64,000 nt of DNA. Source: Actinobacteria bacterium UBA6100. GTDB taxonomy: Bacteria > Actinomycetota > Coriobacteriia > Anaerosomatales > Anaerosomataceae. Below the pieces are notes generated by a model that was given only the letters and a program-made list of their open reading frames with translations, did not search any database and was not told the DNA's origin. The position numbers and the translations under genes are program-made. The stretch covers positions 248,001 to 312,000 of the forward strand of contig DIWS01000013.1 in NCBI GenBank assembly GCA_002423585.1, given 5' to 3'. Each line of letters starts with the position of its first letter. Positions within the stretch are counted from its first letter, which is position 1. Below, one piece after another: positions 50,430-59,007 of this stretch.

Positions 50430-51167
50430 ATGTCCTACCGCGTTCGGACAGATGCGTTCGAGGGGCCCTTCGACCTGCTGCTGCAGCTCGTGGCAAAGCA
50501 GAAGGTCGCGATCGCCGAGCTCTCGATCACCGACATCGCCGACCAGTACCTCGAGTACATCGAGCGCATGCAGGATCTGGACCTGGACGTGGCGAGCGAC
50601 TTCCTGCTGGTGGCGGCGACGCTGCTCGAGATCAAGGCCGCCTCGCTCCTCCCGCGCGACGAACCGATGGACATGATCGAGTTCGACGACATGTCCCCGG
50701 AGGAGGCGCGCGAGCTGCTCATCGCACGACTGCTCGCGTACAAGCAGTTCAAGAACGCGGCGGCCGAGCTGGCCGCACGCTACGAGTCCGAGGCGCTCAT
50801 GCACCCGCGGGCGGCGGGGCTCGAGGAGTCGTTCCTGAAGCTCATGCCGGACTACCTCGAGGGCATCACGTTGCACGGCCTTGCGGTCGTCTGCGCCGAC
50901 CTGGTGCACAAGCGGGAGGTCTTCCTGCTGGAGGCGGACCATGTCGCCTCAGCGCCCATCTCCCTCGAGCTGCACGTCGAGGGCGTCGCGCGCATGATGC
51001 GCAAGGGCAGGCACACCAGCTTCCGCGAACTGGTGACCGCGGGCGCTTCGGTGGAGGAGATGGTGGTCACGTTCCTGGCCATCCTGGAGTTGTACAAGCG
51101 CGGGCTCGTGCGGCTGGAGCAGGCCGAGGAGTTCGGCGATATCGAGATCGTGGGGATCGGGGAGTGA
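50430..51167 (+). CDS. scpA: Segregation and condensation protein A
   Basis: Kleisin subunit linking the two SMC heads in chromosome condensation, 245 residues. The N-terminal helix-turn-helix region FEGPFDLLLQLVAKQKVAIAE begins the family signature, followed by SDFLLVAATLLEIKAASLLP, and a C-terminal winged helix contains FLAILELYKRGLVRLEQ. ATG 50430 lies two bases after the trpS stop. ScpB follows. Confidence 0.9.
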   Translation: MSYRVRTDAFEGPFDLLLQLVAKQKVAIAELSITDIADQYLEYIERMQDLDLDVASDFLLVAATLLEIKAASLLPRDEPMDMIEFDDMSPEEARELLIARLLAYKQFKNAAAELAARYESEALMHPRAAGLEESFLKLMPDYLEGITLHGLAVVCADLVHKREVFLLEADHVASAPISLELHVEGVARMMRKGRHTSFRELVTAGASVEEMVVTFLAILELYKRGLVRLEQAEEFGDIEIVGIGE

Positions 51168-51171
51168 GCGC

Positions 51172-51831
51172 ATGAGCCGTGAGAACACGGAGATCGTCGG
51201 TGCCATCGAGGCGCTGTTGTTCGTCTCGGACGAGCCGGTCACGGCGAGCCGGGTGGCCAAGATCCTCGACGTGAGCGCGAGCGCCGTCGAGGGCGCCCTC
51301 AGGGTGCTCGCCGCGGAGTATGCCGAGGAGAACCGGGGCTTCCAGCTGCGCGAGGTAGCAGGCGGCTGGCGGCTGTACACGCACCCCGCGTATCACAACT
51401 ACGTCGAGGAGTACGTGCTCTCATGGGACACACGACGGCTCTCACAGGCCGCGCTCGAGGCGCTTGCGGTGGTCGCCTATCACCAGCCGGTGACGCGCCA
51501 GGGTGTCAACGCGGTCCGTGGCGTGAACAGCGAGGCGGTCATCTCCTCTCTCATAGAGAAGGGGCTCGTGCGTGAGGCGGGCCGCGACAAGAACGCCGGC
51601 AACGCCATCCTGTACGGCACCACGCGCACGTTCCTCGAGCGGTTCGGTCTCAAGGACCTCACCGAACTGCCGCCGCTTGCGGAGTTCGCTCCCGATCCCG
51701 ATACCGAGCGTGCGATACGCGAGCGCCTGAACGCTCTGGAGGGCAGCGTGCTCACCATCGACGAGGACGATGAAGACGAGACCGACATCGATGACGAGGG
51801 CGAGCGCGATGACGTCTCCGACGCCGGCTGA
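51172..51831 (+). CDS. scpB: Segregation and condensation protein B
   Basis: Dimeric winged-helix partner of ScpA in the SMC complex, 219 residues. Conserved: IVGAIEALLFVSDEPVTASR at the start, SQAALEALAVVAYHQPVTRQ, GVNSEAVISSLIEKGLVREAGR and YGTTRTFLERFGLKDLTELP. The end is a long acidic tail (DEDDEDETDIDDEGERDD). Its stop lies 23 bases inside the next gene. Confidence 0.92.
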   Translation: MSRENTEIVGAIEALLFVSDEPVTASRVAKILDVSASAVEGALRVLAAEYAEENRGFQLREVAGGWRLYTHPAYHNYVEEYVLSWDTRRLSQAALEALAVVAYHQPVTRQGVNAVRGVNSEAVISSLIEKGLVREAGRDKNAGNAILYGTTRTFLERFGLKDLTELPPLAEFAPDPDTERAIRERLNALEGSVLTIDEDDEDETDIDDEGERDDVSDAG

Positions 51832-52588
51832 GTCTTTGGGAGCCACATCGGGCGACGCGGGGCCGGAGCGGGTCCAGAAGTACCTCTCGCGTGCGGGTGT
51901 GGCCTCCCGGCGCGCTGCCGAAGGCCTGATCGTGGCTGGCCGCGTGTCCGTGAACGGTCGCGTCGTCGCGTCTCTCGGCGAGAAGATCGTCGCGGGCGTC
52001 GATCGCGTCGAGGTCGACGGCTGCGCCGTGGAGCCGCCTTCTCTGATGTGGTACCTCATGCTCAACAAGCCGGCCGGTGTGGTGACCACGCTCGACGATC
52101 CGCAGGGGCGGCCCACCGTTGCGCGGTACGTGCCGGACGACGCGCCGCGCATGTTCCCGGTCGGTCGCCTCGACTTCGGCACCACCGGGCTCCTGCTGCT
52201 CACCAACGATGGTGAGTTCGCCCACCTTCTCATGCATCCGCGGCACCACGTGCCCAAGGTCTACCGTGCCGAGGTCGATGGTGTTCCTGACGATGACAAG
52301 ATCCGCTCACTGCGAGAGGGGATCGACCTCGACGATGGCCGCACTGCGCCTGCGGGCGCACGGGTGATCTCGCGCAGGCCCGGTGGCGCCACGGTCGAGA
52401 TCACGTTGCGCGAGGGGCGCAAGCGGCAGGTCCGCCGGATGCTGTCAGCGGTCGGCCACCCCGTGCGCGAGCTCACCCGGATCGCGTACGGTCCGCTGGT
52501 TCTCGGCACGCTGGCCGAGGGCGCTGTCCGCTCGCTCACCGATGCCGAAGTGCAGGCGCTCCGCGATTCGGCGAGAGGGGCGCAGTGA
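51809..52588 (+). CDS. rRNA/tRNA pseudouridine synthase (RsuA/RluB family)
   Basis: A 259-residue enzyme with an N-terminal S4 RNA-binding domain (VQKYLSRAGVASRRAAEGLI) and a catalytic domain with the active Asp in FPVGRLDFGTTGLLLLTNDG. Also KPAGVVTTLDDPQGRPTV and LREGRKRQVRRMLSAVGHPV. In Gram-positive genomes the copy after scpB is usually RluB, which modifies 23S rRNA; RsuA is possible. ATG 51809 has GAGGG upstream and overlaps scpB. Confidence 0.88.
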   Translation: MTSPTPAESLGATSGDAGPERVQKYLSRAGVASRRAAEGLIVAGRVSVNGRVVASLGEKIVAGVDRVEVDGCAVEPPSLMWYLMLNKPAGVVTTLDDPQGRPTVARYVPDDAPRMFPVGRLDFGTTGLLLLTNDGEFAHLLMHPRHHVPKVYRAEVDGVPDDDKIRSLREGIDLDDGRTAPAGARVISRRPGGATVEITLREGRKRQVRRMLSAVGHPVRELTRIAYGPLVLGTLAEGAVRSLTDAEVQALRDSARGAQ

Positions 52589-53160
52589 TGCTCGCCGTGC
52601 TGACAGGGCCGGTGCGCAGCGGCAAGTCGCGCGAGGGGATGCGATTGGCGCTCGCCTCCGGCGCCCGCGTGGTGATGGCGGTGGGGGGCATGCCCGATGA
52701 CGATGAGATGTCGCGCCGCATCGAGCGCCACCGGACCGGACGTGACGCGGCTATCGTGGTGATCGAGACGTCCGGAGATCCTTCGTGGCCCGAGCGCGTG
52801 CCCGCCGATGCGTGCCTTCTCGTGGACTGCCTGGGAACCATCCTGGGGGCCGGGCTCGCAGCCCTGGTGCCCCCGGATGTCGATGTGCTCGATGACGCCA
52901 CCGAACGCGAGGCGGAGCGCACCGCCGACGAGCTCGTGGCGTGGCTGATCCATCGCGGCGGACCCACCGTCGTCGTCACCAACGAGACCGGCTGGGGTGT
53001 CGTCCCGGCCACCCCGCTCGGCCGTCTGTTCCGGGACGTTCTGGGCCGCGCCAACCGTATGCTTGTGGATTCGGCCGATGTCGCCTGGCTCGTGGTGTCC
53101 GGCAGGGCCGTACCACTTCACACACTGAAACAGGAGGTCTCGTGGCTGAAGGAGCGGTAA
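52585..53160 (+). CDS. cobU: Adenosylcobinamide kinase / adenosylcobinamide-phosphate guanylyltransferase
   Basis: Bifunctional enzyme preparing cobinamide for nucleotide loop assembly of vitamin B12; 191 residues. The Walker A is the variant GPVRSGKS. EMSRRIERHRTGR contains the His that is guanylylated, and VVTNETGWGVVP is the late signature. It starts at GTG overlapping the rluB stop and overlaps cobT by 19 bases. Confidence 0.88.
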   Translation: MMLAVLTGPVRSGKSREGMRLALASGARVVMAVGGMPDDDEMSRRIERHRTGRDAAIVVIETSGDPSWPERVPADACLLVDCLGTILGAGLAALVPPDVDVLDDATEREAERTADELVAWLIHRGGPTVVVTNETGWGVVPATPLGRLFRDVLGRANRMLVDSADVAWLVVSGRAVPLHTLKQEVSWLKER

Positions 53161-54245
53161 GAGCACCCGGTCCGATGGAGGCGGAGCTTCTCGCGCTCGT
53201 GGCGAGGGTCACCGAGCCGGATGCCGAATGGGCCGAGCGTGCGTGGGAGCGCCTCGACTCGCTCACGAAACCGCCACGCAGCCTCGGGAGGCTCGAGCAG
53301 CTCGCCGTGCAGATGGCGGCGGCGCAGAGCAGCACCACGCCACAGGCAGGCCCCTCGGCGATCGTGGTGTGTGCGGGTGATCACGGCGTGGTGGCCGAAG
53401 GCGTGTCGGCATGGCCGTCGGACGTCACGCGTCAGATGGTCGCCAATTTCGTGGCCGGAGGGGCGGCCATCAACCAGTTGGCGACGAGTGTCGGCGCCCG
53501 GCTGGTCCTGATCGACGTCGGGGTCGACGGTGACACGAGCGCGCTGCCCGGGGTCATGCAGACCAAGGTGCGCGCGGGAACCCGGAACCTGCTTCGCGAG
53601 GATGCGATGACGCGCGAGGAGGCCGCTGAGGCGTTCCTCGTCGGCGCCCGGATCGCCGGACATCTGGCCGCTGACGGCGTGCGCGTCATCGGTACCGGTG
53701 AGATGGGGATCGGCAACTCCACCGTGGCGTCGGCTCTCGTGGCGGCATACACCAACGTGCCCGTGAACCGGGTGATCGGCCGCGGCACAGGCATCGATGA
53801 CAAGACGCTGCTCCAGAAGACCTCGGTCGTGAGTCAGGCGCTCCACCGGCGCCGCATCCGCAAGGACGATCCGTTGGGGACCCTGGCCTCACTGGGCGGG
53901 CTGGAGATCGCGGCGATGGCGGGAGTGATGGTGGGCGGCGCGGCGGCGGGAGTCTGCGTCGTGACCGACGGGTTCATCTCAGCGTCGGCCGCACTGGCGG
54001 CCACCTCGCTGTGCCCCGCGTGCCTGCCGTACGTGTTCGCCTCGCATCAATCCGTGGAGCCCGGGCACCGGGTGGCCCTCGTGGCGCTCGGGCTCGAGCC
54101 GTACATGGAACTGGGGATGCGTCTCGGGGAGGGGACCGGGGCCGCACTCGGCATCGGTGTCATGCACGCGGCGTGCGCGATGATGAACGGCATGGCGACC
54201 TTCGCCGATGCGGGTGTGACCGGCCCGGGGGCGGAGCCGGTGTGA
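53142..54245 (+). CDS. cobT: Nicotinate-nucleotide--dimethylbenzimidazole phosphoribosyltransferase
   Basis: Activates the lower-ligand base as its alpha-riboside phosphate. The 367-residue product has LTKPPRSLGRLEQLAVQMA, CAGDHGVVAEGVSAWPSDVT, GTGEMGIGNSTVASALVAA and the catalytic glutamate in GMRLGEGTGAALG. GTG 53142 has AGGAGG 4 bases upstream. No cobalamin riboswitch precedes the cluster. Confidence 0.92.
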   Translation: MAEGAVRAPGPMEAELLALVARVTEPDAEWAERAWERLDSLTKPPRSLGRLEQLAVQMAAAQSSTTPQAGPSAIVVCAGDHGVVAEGVSAWPSDVTRQMVANFVAGGAAINQLATSVGARLVLIDVGVDGDTSALPGVMQTKVRAGTRNLLREDAMTREEAAEAFLVGARIAGHLAADGVRVIGTGEMGIGNSTVASALVAAYTNVPVNRVIGRGTGIDDKTLLQKTSVVSQALHRRRIRKDDPLGTLASLGGLEIAAMAGVMVGGAAAGVCVVTDGFISASAALAATSLCPACLPYVFASHQSVEPGHRVALVALGLEPYMELGMRLGEGTGAALGIGVMHAACAMMNGMATFADAGVTGPGAEPV

Positions 54246-54991
54246 TCCGCGACATCGCCACTGCTATACGCCTGCTGACCATCCTTCCCCTCGGCCGGGT
54301 GGAGGGTGTCCACCCCGCACGCTACTTCGGCCTGGTGGGATGGTTGTACGCCCTCGTGGCGCTGGGGATCGCGTCGGGCGCGTCGGCGCTTCAGTTGGCC
54401 GAGGGCCTGCCCGCGCTGCTCGCCGCGGTGGTCATCGTCGCGGCGTGGGCGGTGCTGTCGGGATTCCTGCACTGGGACGGTCTCGCGGATTCGGCGGACG
54501 GCCTCGGCGTGCGAGGCGATGCCGCACGACGGCTGGAGGTCATGCGGGGAAGCACGATCGGCGCCTTCGGCGTGGTCGCGATCGTGCTGGTGGCGGCCGT
54601 GCAGATCGCGGCGGTGGCGGTGATCGTCGAGAGCGGGGCGTGGTGGGCGTTGGGAGCGGCCCCGATCGTGGGGCGGTGGGCTGCCGGCGCCGCGCTCTCA
54701 TTGCGCCGTCCCGCGCGCGAGACGGGCCTCGCGGCGCGCTACGCGTCAGCGGGCGGCAGCGCCACGCTGTTGCTGCAGACGATCCCCGTACTGCCGCTCC
54801 TGGCGTACTCCTCGGATACGCGCGTCGCAGTGATGGCGGCTACGGTCGTCTCGCTCGTCGTCGGTCTGTTCCTGCCTGCACCGTTCATCCGCCGTTTCGG
54901 CGGCATCACCGGCGACGTCCTCGGGGCGGTCGTCTTGCTGACCGAGACGTTCGTGCTGCTCGTCGGCGTGGTCGCGTGGAGGTTGTCATGA
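54242..54991 (+). CDS. cobS: Adenosylcobinamide-GDP ribazoletransferase (cobalamin synthase)
   Basis: The membrane enzyme joining activated cobinamide and alpha-ribazole, 249 residues with about seven helices. LLTILPLGR at the start, the metal-binding FLHWDGLADSADGLG, and FIRRFGGITGDVLGAVVLLTE near the end are diagnostic. Overlaps its neighbours on both sides by 4 bases. Confidence 0.9.
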   Translation: MIRDIATAIRLLTILPLGRVEGVHPARYFGLVGWLYALVALGIASGASALQLAEGLPALLAAVVIVAAWAVLSGFLHWDGLADSADGLGVRGDAARRLEVMRGSTIGAFGVVAIVLVAAVQIAAVAVIVESGAWWALGAAPIVGRWAAGAALSLRRPARETGLAARYASAGGSATLLLQTIPVLPLLAYSSDTRVAVMAATVVSLVVGLFLPAPFIRRFGGITGDVLGAVVLLTETFVLLVGVVAWRLS

Positions 54992-55596
54992 GCGGCACGG
55001 TGCGCAGGATCATGGTGATCCGCCATCCCGAGACGCTCGCCAACGTGGAGTCGCGCTACATCGGGCGGTCGGACTCGCCCATCTCGGCACGAGGCGAACG
55101 TCAGACAGCGTGGCTTGCGCGCACGGTCGAGAACTGGGGCGCCGACGAGGTCTTCTCATCCCCGCTGGGCCGGGCGCTCGATACCGCACGCGCCATAGCG
55201 CCCAAAGGCATCCCTGTGCGTGTCCTCGGGGAGCTGGGCGAGATCGACTTCGGTGTGGCCGAGGGTCTGACGTACGACGAGATCCGGGCGAAGGGCATAC
55301 ACCTGGAGTACGCCGGCGGTGGGCCGATCGCACCGGAGGGGGAGACCGGGCTTGCGTTCGACACGCGTGTGCGTGCGGCGGCGGATCTGATCGCCGAGGG
55401 GCCGGAGCGCAGCGTGGTGGTCACCCATGGCGGCGTCGTTCGGCGGCTGCTCGTTGCGTGGCTCGGCCTGCCCGTCGACCGGTCGTGGTGCTTCGCCGTA
55501 CCCAACGCCGTGATGATGGTGGTGCGTATCGAGGACGGCGTCGGAATCCTCGAGAGCGTCACGCCGCCGCCGGACCTGAGCGAGGACCGCGCGTAG
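54988..55596 (+). CDS. cobC: Histidine phosphatase family protein, probable alpha-ribazole phosphatase
   Basis: A 202-residue phosphoglycerate-mutase-fold enzyme. The phosphohistidine motif is RHPET (Arg12, His13) instead of the usual RHGET. SSPLGRALDTA, LGEIDFGVAEGLTYDEI and VTHGGVVRRLL supply the other catalytic residues. Its place at the end of cobUTS argues for removal of the phosphate from alpha-ribazole phosphate or the final cobalamin phosphate. ATG 54988 overlaps cobS; GGAGG lies just upstream. Confidence 0.82.
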   Translation: MSGTVRRIMVIRHPETLANVESRYIGRSDSPISARGERQTAWLARTVENWGADEVFSSPLGRALDTARAIAPKGIPVRVLGELGEIDFGVAEGLTYDEIRAKGIHLEYAGGGPIAPEGETGLAFDTRVRAAADLIAEGPERSVVVTHGGVVRRLLVAWLGLPVDRSWCFAVPNAVMMVVRIEDGVGILESVTPPPDLSEDRA

Positions 55597-55673
55597 GGTC
55601 CCGGGTGTGTGCTTGCGTGCGTGCGGGCGGTGCGGGACAATCCACGAACACCCTTTGTCGGGAGGCGCTTGGG

Positions 55674-56774
55674 ATGGACTGGGACGGGATGATCCGCGAG
55701 GAGCTCGGCACGTTGGTGCCGTACGCCCCCGGGTTGCGTGAGGAGCAGGTGCGCGAGCGCTCCGGGCGCGATGACATCTGCAAGCTGTCCAGCAACGAGA
55801 GCCCGTTCGGCCCCTTCCCCGCGGCGATCGCCGCCATGGAGCGCGAGCTCGTGGGTCTCAACCGCTACCCCGAAGGCGCGTCCATCGCGCTGAGAGAACG
55901 GCTTGCGGCCATCCACAACGTACCGGTGTCACAGATCCTCGTGGGCAGTGGCAGCAACGAGTTGCTGCGCCTTGTGGCGCAGACGGTCCTTCGGCCGGGC
56001 GACGAGGTCGTCTACGCCTGGCCCTCGTTCGTCGTCTATCCGATGGCGACGACGATGTTCGGCGGCGTGCACGTGAGGGTGCCGCTCGATGAGTCCGAGA
56101 CCCACGACCTCGACGCGATGCTGGCGGCCATCACCGACCGCACCCGCATCGTCTTCCTGTGCAATCCCAACAACCCCACCGGCACCTACTACTCGACGGA
56201 CGCGTTCGACCGCTTCCTCGAGCGGCTGCCCGAGCACGTCCTGCTGGTGCTGGACGAGGCGTACTTCGAGTTTGTCACCGCCGAGGACTACCCGAACGGC
56301 ATGGACTACTTCGACGGGTCGCGCCCCATCGTGGTGTTGCGCACCTTCTCCAAGATCTACTCGCTCGCAGGCATCCGGGTCGGCTACGGATTTGCGCCGG
56401 AGCCGCTCGTTCACGCGGTGGACTGCATCCGCGAACCGTTCAACGTGAATTCGGTGGCGCAGGCGGGTGCGCTCGCCTCGCTCGACGACGGAGTCGAGGT
56501 CATCAGGCGCCGCGCTGAGAACCAAGAACAGAAGACGTACCTGTATTCGGGCTTCGACCGGCTCGGCATCTCCTGGGTGCCGTCGGAGACGAACTTCGTC
56601 TGGATCAAGACGGAGCGGCCGGTCGAAGTGTTCGAGGCCCTGCTCGAGCAGGGCGTGATCGTCCGCGGGTTCGGCGCGACGCCGGCACTCAGAGTGGGTA
56701 TCGGAACCGCAGAGGACTCGCGCAGGACGATCGAAGCGTTCGCGGCGGCCGTCGCCCGGCTCGGCAGGATCTAG
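55674..56774 (+). CDS. hisC: Histidinol-phosphate / aromatic aminotransferase (HisC family)
   Basis: PLP-dependent class I/II aminotransferase of 366 residues. The N-terminus (LVPYAPGLREEQVRER, DDICKLSSNESPFGP) is HisC-like; FLCNPNNPTGTYY, LVLDEAYFEF and the PLP Lys227 in RTFSKIYSLAGIRVGYGF complete the active site. It has no other his genes around it and leads into aroF-tyrA-aroA, so it may mainly transaminate phenylpyruvate or hydroxyphenylpyruvate. CobD, a relative in B12 synthesis, is less likely given the N-terminal match. GGGAGG precedes ATG 55674. Confidence 0.85.
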   Translation: MDWDGMIREELGTLVPYAPGLREEQVRERSGRDDICKLSSNESPFGPFPAAIAAMERELVGLNRYPEGASIALRERLAAIHNVPVSQILVGSGSNELLRLVAQTVLRPGDEVVYAWPSFVVYPMATTMFGGVHVRVPLDESETHDLDAMLAAITDRTRIVFLCNPNNPTGTYYSTDAFDRFLERLPEHVLLVLDEAYFEFVTAEDYPNGMDYFDGSRPIVVLRTFSKIYSLAGIRVGYGFAPEPLVHAVDCIREPFNVNSVAQAGALASLDDGVEVIRRRAENQEQKTYLYSGFDRLGISWVPSETNFVWIKTERPVEVFEALLEQGVIVRGFGATPALRVGIGTAEDSRRTIEAFAAAVARLGRI

Positions 56775-56787
56775 CTGCCGCAGTGAC

Positions 56788-56836
56788 GTGACGGCCGGAC
56801 CGACCGGGACCGTCACACGCGCGCGAGACCGCGCGC
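56788..56836 (+). promoter_or_regulatory. Two consecutive hairpins between hisC and aroF
   Basis: GTGACGG/CCGTCAC (56788-56816, with an inner CCGG/CCGG pairing) is followed by GCGCGCG-AGAC-CGCGCGC (56819-56836, 7-bp stem). The second lies immediately before the AAAGGGG ribosome site of aroF. They could reduce read-through from hisC or control aroF translation; no leader peptide or T-box is visible. Confidence 0.45.
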
Positions 56837-56854
56837 GAAAGGGGTGAAGAGGCC

Positions 56855-57880
56855 ATGCTCGTAATCATGCGCGACCACGCATCCGCCGACGACGTCCGGC
56901 ACGTGGTCGATCTGCTCACCGAGGCGGGTGCCGAGGCGCATCTGTCGCAGGGTGAAGTGAAGACCATCATCGGCGTGATCGGTGACCGCGAGGTCATCTA
57001 CTCGCTCGAGTTCGAAGGCCTGCCGGGTGTCGAGCAGGTCGTGCGCGTGCTCAAGCCGTTCAAACTGGTGAGCCGTGACTTTCAGCCGGAGGACACGGTG
57101 GTGCGGGTCGGTGCGACCGCGATCGGTGGGGGTGCGTTCGGCGTGATCGCCGGCCCGTGCTCGATCGAGAGCGAGGAGCAGATGCTCGCGACCGCACGCG
57201 GTGCCGCTGCAGCCGGCGCGACGATGCTCCGCGGAGGCGCGTACAAGCCCCGTTCGAGCCCGTACGCCTTCCAGGGCATGGGTGTAGAGGGTCTTCGGCT
57301 GCTGCGCGAAGCGGGCGATGCCGTCGGGCTCCCCGTGGTGACCGAGGTGCTCGACGTGCGCGACGCGGCCACGGTGGCGGAATACGCCGACATCCTCCAG
57401 GTCGGCGCGCGCAACATGCAGAACTTCATGATGCTCGATGAGCTTGGCACGATGGACCGGCCGATCCTGCTCAAGCGTGGGCTCGCCGCCACCATCGAAG
57501 AACTGCTCTCGGCAGCCGAGTACATCCTCAAGGGCGGCAACCGCGATGTCATCCTCTGCGAACGCGGCATCCGCACCTTCGAGACGTACACGCGTAACAC
57601 GCTCGACCTTGCCGCGGTGGCGGCGCTGAAGTCGCTGACGCATCTGCCGGTGGTGGTGGATCCGTCGCACGCCACGGGGCGGCGTGAACTGATCGCCCCG
57701 ATGTGCCGCGCGGGTATCGCCGCCGGCGCGGACGGACTCATGATCGAGGTGCATCCCGATCCCGAGCATGCCCGTTGCGACGGTCCGCAGTCGCTCACCC
57801 CCGGCGACTTCGCGACGCTGATGACCGATCTGGGCCCGCGAGTGGCGCTCGAGGGCAAGCGGATGGGAGTGGTGTCGTGA
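56855..57880 (+). CDS. aroF: 3-deoxy-7-phosphoheptulonate synthase (DAHP synthase, type I-beta)
   Basis: First enzyme of the shikimate pathway, condensing PEP and erythrose 4-phosphate. The 341-residue protein has an N-terminal ferredoxin-like regulatory domain (about 1-75, MLVIMRDHASADDVRHVVDL) typical of the I-beta class, then the barrel with FGVIAGPCSIESEEQM, RGGAYKPRSSPYAFQGMG, LQVGARNMQNF and VVVDPSHATGRRELI. Pairing with tyrA by a GTGA overlap suggests joint control of aromatic synthesis. Confidence 0.93.
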   Translation: MLVIMRDHASADDVRHVVDLLTEAGAEAHLSQGEVKTIIGVIGDREVIYSLEFEGLPGVEQVVRVLKPFKLVSRDFQPEDTVVRVGATAIGGGAFGVIAGPCSIESEEQMLATARGAAAAGATMLRGGAYKPRSSPYAFQGMGVEGLRLLREAGDAVGLPVVTEVLDVRDAATVAEYADILQVGARNMQNFMMLDELGTMDRPILLKRGLAATIEELLSAAEYILKGGNRDVILCERGIRTFETYTRNTLDLAAVAALKSLTHLPVVVDPSHATGRRELIAPMCRAGIAAGADGLMIEVHPDPEHARCDGPQSLTPGDFATLMTDLGPRVALEGKRMGVVS

Positions 57881-59007
57881 CGGTGCAGCGGCTCACGGTG
57901 GTGGGACTCGGCCTCATCGGCGGCTCGGTGGCCGCGGCGGCGCGCCGGGCGGGCGTGCGGCGTGTGCGCGCGGTGGACCCCGATCCCGAGACGCTCGGCT
58001 TTGCGGTGGCGGAACACCTTGCCGACGAAGCGCTCGATCCCGACGCTGCGGCTGCGGCCGGATGGTTCCGCGGGGATGCGGCCGACCTGATCGTCCTCGG
58101 CACGCCGGTCGCCCTCACCTCCGGGTGGCTCACGCGTCTCGCCGGGGAGGGCTACACCGGTGTGGTCACCGACGTCGCCTCAACCAAGAGCGCGGTCGTG
58201 CACGCCGCCGAGAGCGCGGGCGGGGCGTACCGGTTCGTCGGCGGGCATCCCATGGCAGGCTCGGAGCGCAGCGGTGTCACGGCGGCCTCGGCGACGCTCT
58301 TCGACGGCGCCTATTACATCCTCACGCCCACGGAGACCACGGACATGGACGCGTATCGCACGGTGCACGCGTTCATCGCCTCCCTCGGCGCGCGTGTGGT
58401 CTCGGTGGATGCGTCGGCACACGACGAGGCGGTGGCGATCGTGAGCCACGTCCCGCACGTGGCCGCCGCGGCTCTGGTGGAGTTGGCGAACAGCCGTGCA
58501 GAGCAGGCGGGCGCCGATCTGCTGCGCCTGGCCGCCGGTGGCTTCAAGGACATGACGCGCATCGCGGCGGGCTCGCCCGACCTGTGGACGGGCATCTGCC
58601 TGGACAACGCCCCGGCGGTGATCGCCGGTATCGACGGACTCGAGAGCGTGCTCGCGGACTTCCGCCGCTCGGTGGAGGCGGGTGACGCCGATGCGGTGCG
58701 CGCGTGGCTGGCCGGCGCCGCCGACGTGCGTCGCGCGCTGCCCGCGCAGTGGGTGCCCGCCACGGCGCGCCTGCGGCAGCTGACGGTGCCGGTGAGCGAC
58801 CGCCCGGGCGTGGTGGGTATCGTCACCACGGCAGTGAGCCGCGCAGGCTGCAACATCGAGGACATCGAGATCGACCACCAGTCGGAGGACAGCGCCGTGC
58901 TCCGGCTCGTGCTCACCGACGAGGGCGATGCCGATGCACTGATGGCGGACCTCGCCTCACGCGGCTTCGCGCCGCAGTTGCGCGCGCTGGAGGAGGGGGA
59001 GGACTGA
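57877..59007 (+). CDS. tyrA: Prephenate dehydrogenase with C-terminal ACT domain
   Basis: Oxidises prephenate to 4-hydroxyphenylpyruvate for tyrosine. The 376-residue product begins with the NAD motif VVGLGLIGGSVAAAARR, has GGHPMAGSERSGV (catalytic His), and VSHVPHVAAAALV. Residues about 300-376 are an ACT domain (LTVPVSDRPGVVGIVTTAVS), likely binding tyrosine for feedback inhibition. No chorismate mutase domain is attached. Starts at GTG in the aroF stop and shares one base with the aroA start. Confidence 0.92.
   Translation: MTVQRLTVVGLGLIGGSVAAAARRAGVRRVRAVDPDPETLGFAVAEHLADEALDPDAAAAAGWFRGDAADLIVLGTPVALTSGWLTRLAGEGYTGVVTDVASTKSAVVHAAESAGGAYRFVGGHPMAGSERSGVTAASATLFDGAYYILTPTETTDMDAYRTVHAFIASLGARVVSVDASAHDEAVAIVSHVPHVAAAALVELANSRAEQAGADLLRLAAGGFKDMTRIAAGSPDLWTGICLDNAPAVIAGIDGLESVLADFRRSVEAGDADAVRAWLAGAADVRRALPAQWVPATARLRQLTVPVSDRPGVVGIVTTAVSRAGCNIEDIEIDHQSEDSAVLRLVLTDEGDADALMADLASRGFAPQLRALEEGED

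Noticed and set aside
52500..52640. Cobalamin riboswitch for the cobUTSC genes
   Set aside because: cobU overlaps the preceding pseudouridine synthase gene, leaving no leader, and no B12-box sequence is visible.
55674..56774. Assigning the aminotransferase after cobC as CobD (threonine-phosphate decarboxylase)
   Set aside because: Its N-terminal and PLP-loop segments match HisC, and a spacer separates it from the cob genes while it precedes aroF-tyrA-aroA.
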